This document shows, piece by piece, positions 43,515 through 52,188 of a stretch of 64,000 nucleotides of DNA (position 1 is its first letter; each line of letters opens with the position of its first letter). The translations under genes were made by a program, and so were the position numbers. The notes under the pieces were generated by a model. That model was not told the origin of the DNA and did no database searches. It was given only the letters and a program-made list of their open reading frames with translations. This DNA is from Pyrinomonadaceae bacterium MAG19_C2-C3 (GTDB taxonomy: Bacteria; Acidobacteriota; Blastocatellia; Pyrinomonadales; Pyrinomonadaceae), in NCBI GenBank assembly GCA_024330265.1, contig JANDLT010000001.1, positions 62,001-126,000 of the forward strand. Reading direction: 5' to 3'.

Positions 43515-45683
43515 CTATCTCTCCGGCAACTCCATCGCTTCCGCTTTGTTTTCTACCGTGACCTTCAACACCACGAACGTCACGTCGTCGTCTTGCACTC
43601 TATCTTGCGCCCAACTGTCGCCGACTTGGACGAAGTGATTGATGATTGCCTGCGGTGACTCGTGCGCGACTCCGGCGAGAATCGTTTTCGCTTGGTCGTA
43701 ATCAATCATCTCGTCTTGCGGATTGAAGCGTTCGGGAAAGCCGTCGCTCATCAGCATCACGGCATCGCCCGTTGATAGTTCAAGCGTGCGTTGCTTGTAC
43801 GGAAACGTGAGGACGCTGCCAAGCGGCATACCGTTGAGTGCAACTTCTTCGACGGTGTTTGTCGCGTGGCGAAAGACGAGCATCGGCGGCATTCCGGCGG
43901 CACTGATTGAGAGCGTGCCGTCTTTGATTTTAATCATCGTCATCGCCATAAACAGCCCGCGCAGATTCATCGCTTTGAGGGCGCGCGACGCGGTGCGAAA
44001 GAAGGTGATGATGTCGGGTTCATCGGCGAAAGCGTTGAACAAACTCTTAGTCGCGGTCACGACCGTTCCGGCTTTTAGACCGTGACCCGTCGCATCGCCG
44101 ATGATGACGGTCAGCGTGCCGTCAGGCGCGAGGTGGAAATCATAATAGTCGCCGCCGACCTCCGAAGCGGGTTTCATGTACACCGCGATTTCGAGATTGG
44201 GAAGGTTCGGCAACTTCGCGGGCAACATCGAGAGTTGAAGTTGGCGGGCTTCTTCCAACTCTTGCGCGCGGCGTTCGTTCTCAAGGCGCGTCTGTTCGTG
44301 CTTGATTTTCAGTTCCGCACGTTCGCGCTCAAGTTCCAGTTGACGCGCCGAAAGGTCTTTGACCTGTCCGAGTTGCGCTTCGAGATTGAGGTTGGTGCGG
44401 GCGAAGTTGCGCGCGAGAAACACGGAGACGGCGATGGGGACGGCAAGCAAAATGAAGATGTCTACGACCAGCCTGAGCGCGGACGGGATGCGATAAACGA
44501 TGAGTTCACGACTCAGAGTAACGCACATCCCGAAGGCAAACAGCGACAAGCCCGCCATGATAATCCACGCTCCGTCACGCCGCCTGATGAGTGCGCGTAC
44601 CATAATTACCGCCGCTTCGATGAGCGTCAGCGCGAGACAGAAACAGAAGACATAGAGCGTGATGTATTCGCGGACGTAAATGACTCCAATAATCATCGCC
44701 GCTAACCAGAGCAGGAACAACGCGCGAAAGCGTTTCCCAAACGGGACATCGAACGCGACATAGAGAAACGCCAGCAACGAAACGAAGCCGCACGCGAACG
44801 CGAAAAGAGTGGAGACGAAACAGATGGCAGCGATAATCGCGGTACGCGCCCCGAACGGGTCATCGCCGTTGAATAAGTTATTGAGCGGCAGCGTGATTGC
44901 CAGACTGAAAGCGAAGATGCTGTAAAAAAGGTTGGCGCGTTCGCGGCGGTAATACAGGTAAAGCAGAAAATGAAGCAGGGCGAGAGCGACGAGAATGCCG
45001 ACAAACAAACGATTGCCGCGCGAATAAAGAATCCGTCGTCCGTAGCTTTCGGTGGCTTGTCCGGCGGGTTGGATGAAGGCATAAAAGCCGGGAAGCATCT
45101 TCGCGTGCATCAGCCATCGCCCGACGCCGGAAGTCGAATCGCGCGCGGCTTTGTACGAATAACGAATCGCCAGCGTGTGGCTTCCGCCTTCAGTGAAGAC
45201 GAACGCGACGGGTATTGAGCGCGGATTATATTCCGTATCGCCCTCACTTCGGATTTCACCGAAACGCCGTATCAACTTTCCGTCAATGTAAATCTCCGAC
45301 GCCCCCCAGTGCTGCACGCGCAGGGCAAGCGGTTGGTTCGCCAAATTCTCGTCAACATCAAGACGCACACGAAACCACGCCACACCGTCCCACCGCGCGC
45401 CGTCGGGCGACACACCGCGTGACGATACCGCTTCATCAAACCCGCTCGTCGCCCAAGTTGTATCGTCGTAGTCTTTCGCCGCCCAACGCCCGTCATCGCC
45501 GAAGCGATACGCCCAAGCTTCGTCTTCCAATTCCGCCACACCGTCTTTCAAATCTTCCGCCGTCAACTTAACAGGCGCGCCGTTTGCCACATAGAACGTA
45601 GGTGAAGCGATGAACAGCAACGCGAATATCAAAAGCAGACGCGCTAAGTGTTGAGACACAGGCATGAGGATATGAACTTTCAC
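43515..45683 (-). CDS. Membrane SpoIIE-type PP2C phosphatase (paralogue)
   Basis: This 722-residue paralogue of the gene at 40614 has the same architecture: signal peptide (1-35, LLLIFALLFIASPTFY), a periplasmic jelly-roll-like domain (WFRVRLDVDENLANQPLALR), seven hydrophobic segments (about 230-430), a coiled coil (LQLSMLPAKLPNLPNLE near 495) and a SpoIIE domain with EVGGDYYDFH and GDATGHG. Similarity over the catalytic part is very high, the ligand-binding half less so, so the two may sense different signals. It shares the partner-switching role suggested for the other phosphatase. It starts with ATG at 45683. Confidence 0.85.
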   Translation of the reverse strand: MKVHILMPVSQHLARLLLIFALLFIASPTFYVANGAPVKLTAEDLKDGVAELEDEAWAYRFGDDGRWAAKDYDDTTWATSGFDEAVSSRGVSPDGARWDGVAWFRVRLDVDENLANQPLALRVQHWGASEIYIDGKLIRRFGEIRSEGDTEYNPRSIPVAFVFTEGGSHTLAIRYSYKAARDSTSGVGRWLMHAKMLPGFYAFIQPAGQATESYGRRILYSRGNRLFVGILVALALLHFLLYLYYRRERANLFYSIFAFSLAITLPLNNLFNGDDPFGARTAIIAAICFVSTLFAFACGFVSLLAFLYVAFDVPFGKRFRALFLLWLAAMIIGVIYVREYITLYVFCFCLALTLIEAAVIMVRALIRRRDGAWIIMAGLSLFAFGMCVTLSRELIVYRIPSALRLVVDIFILLAVPIAVSVFLARNFARTNLNLEAQLGQVKDLSARQLELERERAELKIKHEQTRLENERRAQELEEARQLQLSMLPAKLPNLPNLEIAVYMKPASEVGGDYYDFHLAPDGTLTVIIGDATGHGLKAGTVVTATKSLFNAFADEPDIITFFRTASRALKAMNLRGLFMAMTMIKIKDGTLSISAAGMPPMLVFRHATNTVEEVALNGMPLGSVLTFPYKQRTLELSTGDAVMLMSDGFPERFNPQDEMIDYDQAKTILAGVAHESPQAIINHFVQVGDSWAQDRVQDDDVTFVVLKVTVENKAEAMELPER

Positions 45684-45873
45684 TTATGGATAAGAATACG
45701 ACGAGAATACACAGAGCGGCGGACGGTTCGGGCAGTATATTACATCGAAATCAAGCGGGAAGTTTGAGCCGGAGAAGGGGCGTGCGGTATATTGTCTGCC
45801 GCGCCGGTCACGCGGCGATGGAAGCATAGGTTTGTTGTGACATCCTATCTCGAACCCTGATTGAGTCAACGAC

Positions 45874-46338
45874 ATGGCTGGAACATATACCGCGCTTGTA
45901 GCGGAAAGCCAAAAACGCTATAAAGCCACCGATAAAGGACGACGTAGATGTCGTGAGTACATGCGCGAGTACATGATTGCTTACCGCCAAAAACTCAAGG
46001 AAAGCGGAAAGGTTGACGAAGAAACTGAACGTCGCAAATGGCGCGAACAACATCGGAGATTAAGAGAGAAGGCGATTGAAATTTTGGGCGGAAAACAATG
46101 CGCCAAATGCGGTTGTGATGAGTATTCGCTTTTGGAAATCAATCACATCAAAGGGGGCGGTCAAGCCGAGCAAAAACTGAAATCTCCTCGCCAACTTTGT
46201 AGAGATATTATTAAGGCAAATGTTGACCGGAGTGAGTATAATGTCCTGTGTCGGGTTTGCAACGCTCTGCATTACGTGGAAGACATATTGGGTGTTAAGG
46301 GTCATCAAGTTATCTGGAAGCATAGGCTAATTGGCTAA
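45874..46338 (+). CDS. HNH-like zinc nuclease, 3' end overlapping tRNA-Ser
   Basis: This 154-residue protein has a basic helical N-terminus (residues 1-65, rich in Arg/Lys) and a zinc/HNH-like core: CAKCGCDEYSLLEINHIKGGG (near 80), then LCRVCNALHY (near 127). This is the C..C, H, C..C layout of HNH-type nucleases, although the usual catalytic Asn is hard to place. The last seven codons (WKHRLIG) and stop lie inside the tRNA gene that follows, sharing its 5' acceptor and D-arm bases. This is an odd overlap, suggesting that the 3' end was formed at or cut by the tRNA. Confidence 0.65.
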   Translation: MAGTYTALVAESQKRYKATDKGRRRCREYMREYMIAYRQKLKESGKVDEETERRKWREQHRRLREKAIEILGGKQCAKCGCDEYSLLEINHIKGGGQAEQKLKSPRQLCRDIIKANVDRSEYNVLCRVCNALHYVEDILGVKGHQVIWKHRLIG

Positions 46339-46399
46339 GTCAGTAGTCTTGAAAACTACCGCGAGAAATCGCTTGGGGGTTCGAGTCCCTCTGCTTCCG
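46316..46399 (+). tRNA. tRNA-Ser (anticodon UGA)
   Basis: An 84-nt type II tRNA. Acceptor arms GGAAGCA (46316-46322) and TGCTTCC (46392-46398) pair fully, with discriminator G at 46399. The anticodon arm GTAGT-CTTGAAA-ACTAC gives UGA. The variable arm GCGA-GAAA-TCGC is typical of serine tRNAs. The T arm GGGGG-TTCGAGT-CCCTC has one G-U pair. CCA is not encoded. The D arm is short but acceptable. An upstream coding frame overlaps the first 23 nt. Confidence 0.93.
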
Positions 46400-46412
46400 T
46401 AGTAAAAGATAA

Positions 46413-46451
46413 AACGCTCCGTCAAAGTTTATAAAGCTTTGACGGAGCGTT
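46413..46451. terminator. Terminator after tRNA-Ser
   Basis: Perfect 15-bp stem (AACGCTCCGTCAAAG / CTTTGACGGAGCGTT, 9-nt loop). It lies 14 nt after the tRNA. The tail is TCTATC on the plus strand, so it is a strong stem with a weak U-tract there; the minus-strand tail TTTTATC is better. Confidence 0.75.
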
Positions 46452-46483
46452 CTATCTTTCGTGAAGAAGCCGGTTCAATTTAA

Positions 46484-46540
46484 GTAGCCCCGTCAGGGGC
46501 GAAACAATTATAGCCCACGGCGCGCAAGGCGTGGGTTACA
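46484..46540. repeat. Palindromic fragment related to the 30528 element
   Basis: CCCCGTCAGGGGC and GCCCACGGCGCGCAAGGCGTGGG hairpins stand next to each other. Similar motifs (GGGGC stems and CCCACGGC...GCCGTGGG) appear in the element at 30528-30749, so this is probably a shorter or decayed copy. It lies immediately downstream of the sulfite-exporter-like gene. Confidence 0.6.
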
Positions 46541-46547
46541 GGCGAAA

Positions 46548-47354
46548 TCAAACTTGGTGGCGCAATCGCCAGAGCATCACAAAGGTAATCGTCAAGCCGA
46601 TACCGACGACGGCGCGGCGCACGAAGCGTTTGCCGAAACGTTGCGCCGTGCGCGCTCCGAAGTAGCCGCCCGCGATTGCTCCCGTCGCCATAATCAAAGC
46701 TTCCCACCAGCGCACCATACCCGATATGGAGAACAACACGACCGCGACGGTGTTCAGGCAGATGGCGAGAAAGTTCTTGATGCCGTTTGCCTGATGTATG
46801 TCGCGGAAGCCGAGAAAGCCTAACAATGTCAACATCAAAATCCCGTTGCCCGCTCCGAAGTAGCCGCCGTAAATCGCCGAGCAGAATTGAACTAACATCC
46901 CCGCCGTCATCCACCACGCGGAGCGCGGCTTTATCGTCGCTTCAGTGTTTGGCATTGCATCATCTTTGCGTATAAAGCGCGTGATGTATTCCTGCACCAT
47001 AAACAGAAGCGTCGCAAAGAGAATCAAAAACGGAATCAGGGCGTCGAAAAGATTCGTCGGCGTTTTGATTAACAACCACGCTCCGACCGCTCCGCCAATC
47101 AGACTTATCGCACCGAGACGCGCGGGCGTATTGCCCGCTCCGCGCACATCGCGCCGATAACCCCACAACCCGCCGAACAAGCCCGGATAAAGCGCGACGG
47201 TGCTGGTCGCGTTCGCCACTTTTGAATCGAGTCCGAGCCACAACAGAATTGGAAACGTGATGAGTGTGCCGCCGCCCGCGACGGCGTTGATTGTTCCGGC
47301 GAGAAAAGCCGCGACAAACGCCGCCGCCGCGTGTAGTAAATCCAAAGAGTCCAT
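46548..47354 (-). CDS. TauE/SafE-type membrane exporter
   Basis: This 268-residue membrane protein has about eight hydrophobic segments. Its N-terminal AFLAGTINAVAGGGTLITFP and the central GYFGAGNGILML repeat are the paired motifs of the TauE/SafE (DUF81) family, which exports sulfite, sulfoacetate or other small anions. I chose ATG 47354; a TTG at 47366 would add four residues. The substrate is unknown. It is single, with a short palindromic element on its 3' side. Confidence 0.85.
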   Translation of the reverse strand: MDSLDLLHAAAAFVAAFLAGTINAVAGGGTLITFPILLWLGLDSKVANATSTVALYPGLFGGLWGYRRDVRGAGNTPARLGAISLIGGAVGAWLLIKTPTNLFDALIPFLILFATLLFMVQEYITRFIRKDDAMPNTEATIKPRSAWWMTAGMLVQFCSAIYGGYFGAGNGILMLTLLGFLGFRDIHQANGIKNFLAICLNTVAVVLFSISGMVRWWEALIMATGAIAGGYFGARTAQRFGKRFVRRAVVGIGLTITFVMLWRLRHQV

Positions 47355-47582
47355 TAGCGAATCCAATGAGTGAGTTGTAACCTCGATAGTTTTTCCGTAT
47401 CACCGCATCTTATACCAACTCGCACGTCGTGAACCGCTTGAATGCCGCCCACGCACGCTAAGACGGAAACTCGCTTCCAAACTTCTCATCACTCATCACT
47501 TGTCACTATTGTGTTTTCTCAATCATGCGCGTTAAATGGATAGTACAAGCCTTATCAACTCCCAATTTTAGCGAGGCACACC

Positions 47583-48836
47583 ATGAGCCATTCATCCGAC
47601 GACGCACAGACTTCGCGCCCGCCGACAACCGCTGACGCGACACCGCAAGCCGCCGAACTCTCATCATCCGCTTCCACAACGATTGACGACGCGCCGGGTC
47701 GCTTCGCCGGACTCACGATTTCACCTTCGGCGTTGCGCGGCTACACGTTGATTCTCGCCCTCATCGTCGTCTGGGGAATATTCGCTTACGCGACGGACGG
47801 AACTTTTTTAACCGCGCGCAATTTCTCGAACCTGATGCGGCAAACGGCGATAACCGGAACGCTCGCCGTAGGGATGTTGATGGTCATCGTCGCCGGACAA
47901 ATTGATTTGTCCATCGGTTCGGTCGTCGGATTGACGGGCGGCATCGCGGCACTCATGCAAGCCGCCGGATACGATTTCGTGACTTCGATTTCCGTCGGCA
48001 TCGCCGCCGGACTCGCCATCGGATTCATTCAAGGCGGGCTGGTCGCTTACGCCAACATCCCGGCGTTCATCGTCACACTCGGCGGACTTTTAGCTTGGCG
48101 CGGCGTCGTCAAAGGCATCACCGAAGGCAGCACAATTCCGATTAACAGTCCGGCTTTCAAATCAATCGGGCAACAGTATCTCGACTTCAGGGCGGGCTAC
48201 GCGATTCTCGCCATCGCCCTTCTCGCCATCATCTATTTCGCCTTGCGTAGTCAACGCGCTCATGCCAAATATAGCGCGGCGAAAACGCCCGACGCTTTCG
48301 CTCTCATCACCGGCATCGCCGTGCCGTCGCTCGTCGTCGCCGCGTTTATTTACTATCTCAACTCCTACGCCGGAATCCCGATTCCGGTCGTCATCCTGCT
48401 CGTCGTCGCCCTTGCCGGAGCGTTCATCACACAGAACACGACGTTCGGCAGATACCTCTATGCCATCGGCGGCAACCCCGACGCGGCGCGTCTGTCAGGT
48501 ATCAGTTTGCGCGGTCATACGCTCGCCGTGTTCTGCATACTCGGTGCGCTGGCGGGCGTCGCGGGTATCGTTTATACGGCGCGCGTCGGAGCGGCTTCGC
48601 CCGATGCCGGAATTTTGCTTGAACTCGATGCCATCGCCGCGTGTGTCATCGGCGGCGCGAGTTTGATGGGCGGGCGCGGCACGGTTTTAGGGGCGTGTCT
48701 CGGCGCGCTGTTCATGGCGAGTTTGGATAACGGTATGCAACTCAAAGACGTTGACGATTATGTGCAAGATATAGTCAAAGGCGCGATTCTCGTGACCGCC
48801 GTCGGACTCGATATGCTCGGACAACGGCGCGGTTGA
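47583..48836 (+). CDS. Sugar ABC transporter permease (XylH-like)
   Basis: This 417-residue permease of the ribose/xylose type has about ten membrane segments, a Thr/Ser-rich N-terminus (residues 1-45), and the family-signature FVTLGGLLAWRG-like segment (near 150-165) and the VGLTGGIAALM region. It should be half of the membrane channel of a sugar importer and would work with an ATPase and binding protein that are not in this window. The GAGGCACACC before the ATG is a weak ribosome-binding site. It is followed by a small coiled-coil gene. Confidence 0.85.
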   Translation: MSHSSDDAQTSRPPTTADATPQAAELSSSASTTIDDAPGRFAGLTISPSALRGYTLILALIVVWGIFAYATDGTFLTARNFSNLMRQTAITGTLAVGMLMVIVAGQIDLSIGSVVGLTGGIAALMQAAGYDFVTSISVGIAAGLAIGFIQGGLVAYANIPAFIVTLGGLLAWRGVVKGITEGSTIPINSPAFKSIGQQYLDFRAGYAILAIALLAIIYFALRSQRAHAKYSAAKTPDAFALITGIAVPSLVVAAFIYYLNSYAGIPIPVVILLVVALAGAFITQNTTFGRYLYAIGGNPDAARLSGISLRGHTLAVFCILGALAGVAGIVYTARVGAASPDAGILLELDAIAACVIGGASLMGGRGTVLGACLGALFMASLDNGMQLKDVDDYVQDIVKGAILVTAVGLDMLGQRRG

Positions 48837-48939
48837 ACAATCCATCCCGCCGAAGCGTTTCAGGTTTCGTGGACATCTTCACGGATGTTCGTGGACAATA
48901 AGATTGGGGCAGAGAGAAGAATCGTCGAAAGGAAAAACG

Positions 48940-49287
48940 ATGAACGAAGACACGACACAAAACTTAAACGCGCGTTCGTTTGAAGAGCGCGTCTTAGCGG
49001 AGTTCGCCGCGATGCGAACGGAACTCACCGCGATGCGTCAAGAACAAACCGCGATGCGTGAAATTTACGGACACCTCAACGCGCGATTAATCGCCCTTGA
49101 AGAGAAAGTTGACCGGAGGCTTCAAGAGACGCGCCCGATTTGGGAAGGCGTGCTGACACGATTGACGGGCATTGATGAATCTTTTGAGGAACTCGTTTAT
49201 CAATTCAAAATTCTCAACGGCGATATGCTCAAGATGCGCGCTCACATTGATAGATTAGACGACCGGACACGTATGCCCGCCGCGTAA
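48940..49287 (+). CDS. Small coiled-coil protein
   Basis: This 115-residue protein is helical and Arg/Glu-rich with several heptads (FAAMRTELTAMRQEQTAMRE, then LIALEEKVDRRLQE). There is no signal peptide. A ribosome-binding site GAAAGGAAA stands before the ATG. I do not recognise it; the repeat TAMR pattern suggests a long parallel coiled coil. It sits 100 nt after the permease gene and 53 nt before the convergent aroK end. Confidence 0.55.
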   Translation: MNEDTTQNLNARSFEERVLAEFAAMRTELTAMRQEQTAMREIYGHLNARLIALEEKVDRRLQETRPIWEGVLTRLTGIDESFEELVYQFKILNGDMLKMRAHIDRLDDRTRMPAA

Positions 49288-49340
49288 AGCGCGAAGCAGA
49301 ATAACGAACGGCGTGGGGCGGCGTAACGGGCGAAGAAGAT

Positions 49341-49862
49341 TTATAAAGCGGTGATGATGCGGTGAGCGATGTGCGCCGCATCGTCGTTTTCGGTGACGGG
49401 AATATGCAACGCCGCGAGACGGTAAAGAGTTTGACGATTGAGGAAAAGTTTTTCTGCCGCCGCACGGTCGCGTGCGAAAGGTCGCGTGCGCGCGGTGCGA
49501 TGGATGCGCTCCCAACATAAATCAAACGACGCATCGAGCCACACGCTGACCGCACCACGCGCCGCGATAAGGGCGCGGTTGGCTTCAATCGTCCATGCTC
49601 CGCCGCCGAGCGCGACAACGGGCAACGTGGCTTCATCAAGCACGCGCCGCAAGTTTTCGGTTTCAATGCGGCGAAACATTGCTTCGCCGTCCGTATCAAT
49701 AATCTGTTGTGAGGTGCGATGCGTGCGCGTGTGAATGAAACGGTCAAGGTCTATGAACGGGCGCGCTAGTTCTTCGGCAAGCACGCGGGCGATTGTCGTT
49801 TTTCCCGCTCCCATAAAGCCCGTGATGCACAGGGCGGAGTGCGTGTTCGGGTTGAGGTTCAA
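49341..49862 (-). CDS. aroK: Shikimate kinase
   Basis: This protein of about 173 residues phosphorylates shikimate at O3 with ATP. Walker A is GFMGAGKTTIA (near residue 15), the shikimate-binding residues are in DLDRFIHTRT, and the GGGAWT motif and RPFARDRAA lid region follow. No ATG precedes the Walker A motif. A TTG at 49862 overlaps the aroA stop codon (TTGA) and is the most plausible start; a GTG at 49919 would add 19 residues. It forms a tight pair with aroA: translation coupling is likely. Confidence 0.88.
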   Translation of the reverse strand: MNLNPNTHSALCITGFMGAGKTTIARVLAEELARPFIDLDRFIHTRTHRTSQQIIDTDGEAMFRRIETENLRRVLDEATLPVVALGGGAWTIEANRALIAARGAVSVWLDASFDLCWERIHRTARTRPFARDRAAAEKLFLNRQTLYRLAALHIPVTENDDAAHIAHRIITAL

Positions 49863-51190
49863 TGTTCGATGATTGATGCAAGGAGTTCGTAAAAGTTCGG
49901 GAATGACACGGCAACGCACTCCGCGCCGTCAATCCGTGTTTCGCCCGAAGCCGTAAGCGCGGCGACGGAGAACGCCATAGCGATGCGGTGGTCGGCATAA
50001 GATTTCAGGTGTGCGCCGCGCAAACCGCTTTCACATCGGATGGCGAAACCGTCCGTATATTCTTCAACGTCGGCATTCATGCGCCGTAAATTTTCGACGA
50101 CGGCGCGGATTCTATCGGTTTCCTTGACGCGCAATTCCTTCGCCTCACGCACGACAAGCCCGCCCGTGACATGCGTGGCGAGAACGGCGAGCATCGGAAG
50201 TTCATCAATCAAATTGGCAATCTCCGCCCCGCGTATTATGCCCCGTGAACCTTGCGCGGCAGGCAGTCGCCCGCGCCCGCGCGCGATTATATCGCCGACG
50301 GGTTCGCCGCTTTCTTCGCGCTGATTTTCAATCGTGATGTCCGCGCCGAGCATTTGAAGCGTGCGGATAAATTGCGTGCGCGTCGGATTGAGTCCGACCG
50401 CTTCGATGCGAAGTTCCGAATCGTCCAACATCACGGCGGCAGCGATTAAAAATGCGGCGGACGACACATCGCCCGGAATACAGCACGGGCGCGCATAGAG
50501 TTTCGCACCACCGTCAATCGAAATCACATCACCTTTATCATCTTCATCCGCACGACGCTTGACACCAATCGAAGCACCGAACAGGCGAAGCATACGCTCC
50601 GTGTGGTCGCGCGTCGGGGCGATGCTCTCTATAACTTCGGTGCGCCCGTCGCCGCCCAATCCGGCGAGTAGGACGGCGGATTTAACCTGCGCGCTGGCAA
50701 CCGGAAGCTCATAAGAAATCGCTCTGAGCAGCGCGCGTCCGGTGATGATAAGCGGTGCGCGTCCATCGCGGGCTTCGATGCGCGCTCCCATCTGCGCGAG
50801 CGGCGTGATGATGCGCGTCATAGGGCGCGCGGATAAACTCGCATCGCCCGTCATCGTCGCCGTAAAGCTTTGCCACGCGAGTATTCCGGCGAGCATACGC
50901 ATCGTCGAACCGCTGTTTCCGCAATCAAGTTTTCGCGCCGGAGCGCGAAACACCGACGCTTCAGTTTCCGCGCCGTGAACGCGAACATGCGTGCCGTTGA
51001 TTTCAATCCGCACGCCCAGCGCGCGCAAACATTGGAGTGTCGAATGACAATCCTCACTTGTCGCAAAACCCGTGATGTCGGTTTCACCTTCCGCGAGAGC
51101 GGCGATGAGTCCCGCGCGATGTGAAATGGATTTATCGCCGGGAAGCCTCACGCACCCGCGAACCCGCCGCGCCTTTTGAATCGTAGTCAT
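49859..51190 (-). CDS. aroA: 3-phosphoshikimate 1-carboxyvinyltransferase
   Basis: This 443-residue EPSP synthase transfers enolpyruvyl from PEP to shikimate-3-phosphate. Two signatures are visible: LPGDKSISHRAGLIAAL (residues 17-33), and a second near KELRVKETDRI. It has the DCGNSGSTMRMLAG segment. I chose ATG 51190 with MTTIQKARRVRG; the frame extends to 51205. It overlaps aroK by 4 nt. The upstream side carries the repeat at 51208. Confidence 0.95.
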   Translation of the reverse strand: MTTIQKARRVRGCVRLPGDKSISHRAGLIAALAEGETDITGFATSEDCHSTLQCLRALGVRIEINGTHVRVHGAETEASVFRAPARKLDCGNSGSTMRMLAGILAWQSFTATMTGDASLSARPMTRIITPLAQMGARIEARDGRAPLIITGRALLRAISYELPVASAQVKSAVLLAGLGGDGRTEVIESIAPTRDHTERMLRLFGASIGVKRRADEDDKGDVISIDGGAKLYARPCCIPGDVSSAAFLIAAAVMLDDSELRIEAVGLNPTRTQFIRTLQMLGADITIENQREESGEPVGDIIARGRGRLPAAQGSRGIIRGAEIANLIDELPMLAVLATHVTGGLVVREAKELRVKETDRIRAVVENLRRMNADVEEYTDGFAIRCESGLRGAHLKSYADHRIAMAFSVAALTASGETRIDGAECVAVSFPNFYELLASIIEH

Positions 51191-51207
51191 GCGGGAAGAA
51201 TACATTA

Positions 51208-51369
51208 GCAGGAGCCAGAAGCCAGAAGTCAGGAGCCAGAATAAAACGTATGTTCAATGTTCAAAGTTTAATGTTCAAAGTTAAGCATTGAGCGTTGAAC
51301 TTGAAACCTTGAACATTGAACTGTTCCTGTCTTTATTCTGGCTCCTGACTTCTGGCTTCTGGCTCCTGA
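51208..51369. repeat. Octamer-type inverted repeat with near-perfect arms
   Basis: Left arm 51208-51247 contains GGAGCCAGAAGCCAGAAGTC-like units, and the right arm 51331-51369 is its reverse complement almost without mismatch. In the loop is another pair of octamer runs (GTTCAATGTTCAAAGTT and CTTGAACATTGAAC). It fills the space between aroA and the kinase gene. Period-7/8 units place it in the same class as the GTAGGCA hairpins. Confidence 0.8.
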
Positions 51370-51372
51370 TTC

Positions 51373-51401
51373 TTGACAGCCGATGCGCGTGCGTGTTACA
51401 T
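51373..51401 (+). promoter_or_regulatory. Possible promoter for the RsbW-like gene
   Basis: A consensus TTGACA (51373-51378) follows the inverted repeat directly. A weak -10 candidate TTACAT lies 17 nt further. The downstream GTG start is about 110 nt away. Confidence 0.3.
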
Positions 51402-51513
51402 CCTGACGCGCTTAGAACACGAATCTTTCCAACCCATTTCCCGCGCGGCGTCGAAGTTTTACCCGCACGCGGTGAACCTAAAACTAAGTCCGTTTTCGCA
51501 TCTTTTATTCGTT

Positions 51514-51927
51514 GTGACTGAAACCATCGCGCAACTAAGTTTAGCGAGCGAACTTCAATCAATCGCCGCCGCGACGGACAAGGCGGTTGAGATTGCACGC
51601 GGTCTGGGCTACGGTGACGACGCGCTTTTCGGAATTGACATGGCGGTGCGCGAAGCGGTGACGAACGCCGTGATTCACGGCAACCGCGAAGACGCAAGCG
51701 TCGAATTTGAAATGACGATTACGCACAGCGCAGGAGATTTAACGATTGCCGTGCGCGACAGAGGCAACGGATTTAACCCCGAACAAGTTGCCGACCCGAC
51801 GGCAACGGAAAACTTGATGGCGACAAACGGGCGCGGCATACTGTTTATGCGAAACTTTATGGACGATGTGAAGTGGGAAACGCATCCGCAAGGCGGCACG
51901 GTAGTTCGTTTGACGAAGCGCAGATGA
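51514..51927 (+). CDS. RsbW-like anti-sigma serine kinase (GHKL ATPase)
   Basis: This 137-residue protein has the GHKL ATPase motifs of RsbW/SpoIIAB kinases: N-box MAVREAVTNAVIHGN (near residues 49-63), G1-like DRGNGFN (near 92) and G2-like TNGRGILFMRN (near 113). Such kinases bind a sigma factor and phosphorylate a STAS antagonist. I chose GTG 51514 for its family-like length; the frame is open from 51373. The STAS gene starts about 260 nt downstream. Two SpoIIE-type phosphatases elsewhere in the window could reverse its reaction. Confidence 0.82.
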   Translation: MTETIAQLSLASELQSIAAATDKAVEIARGLGYGDDALFGIDMAVREAVTNAVIHGNREDASVEFEMTITHSAGDLTIAVRDRGNGFNPEQVADPTATENLMATNGRGILFMRNFMDDVKWETHPQGGTVVRLTKRR

Positions 51928-52008
51928 TTCAATCAATTTTCGCAACATAACTTTCGCAAAGCGACGAAATTTGGGTAATGGCTCAAAGGCGGCAGAATCT
52001 TTGCGCTC

Positions 52009-52087
52009 CTTAGCGTCTTTAATCTTTGCGGTACTTTGCGTCACTTCTTCGTGTACCGCAAAGAACCGCAAAGTGAAGACGCCAAGA
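52009..52087. repeat. Inverted repeat (CGCAAAG family)
   Basis: Left arm CTTAGCGTCTTTAATCTTTG... faces GTACCGCAAAGAACCGCAAAGTGAAGACGCCAAG on the right. Tandem ACCGCAAAGA units occur inside. A related hairpin is at 56217-56306. It lies between the kinase gene and the STAS gene. Confidence 0.7.
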
Positions 52088-52188
52088 ACCGCAAAGGAAA
52101 GATTACGCGCCTTCACTCATGCTTGAGCCACTACCGAAATTTGAACTTAAAACTTCCTCAACTAATTGGCTAAGGAGAACCCGGTATC

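Noticed and set aside
51373-51513. Use of TTG at 51373 as start of the RsbW-like gene
   Set aside because: The TTG is part of a TTGACA promoter-like box and the added residues do not look conserved.
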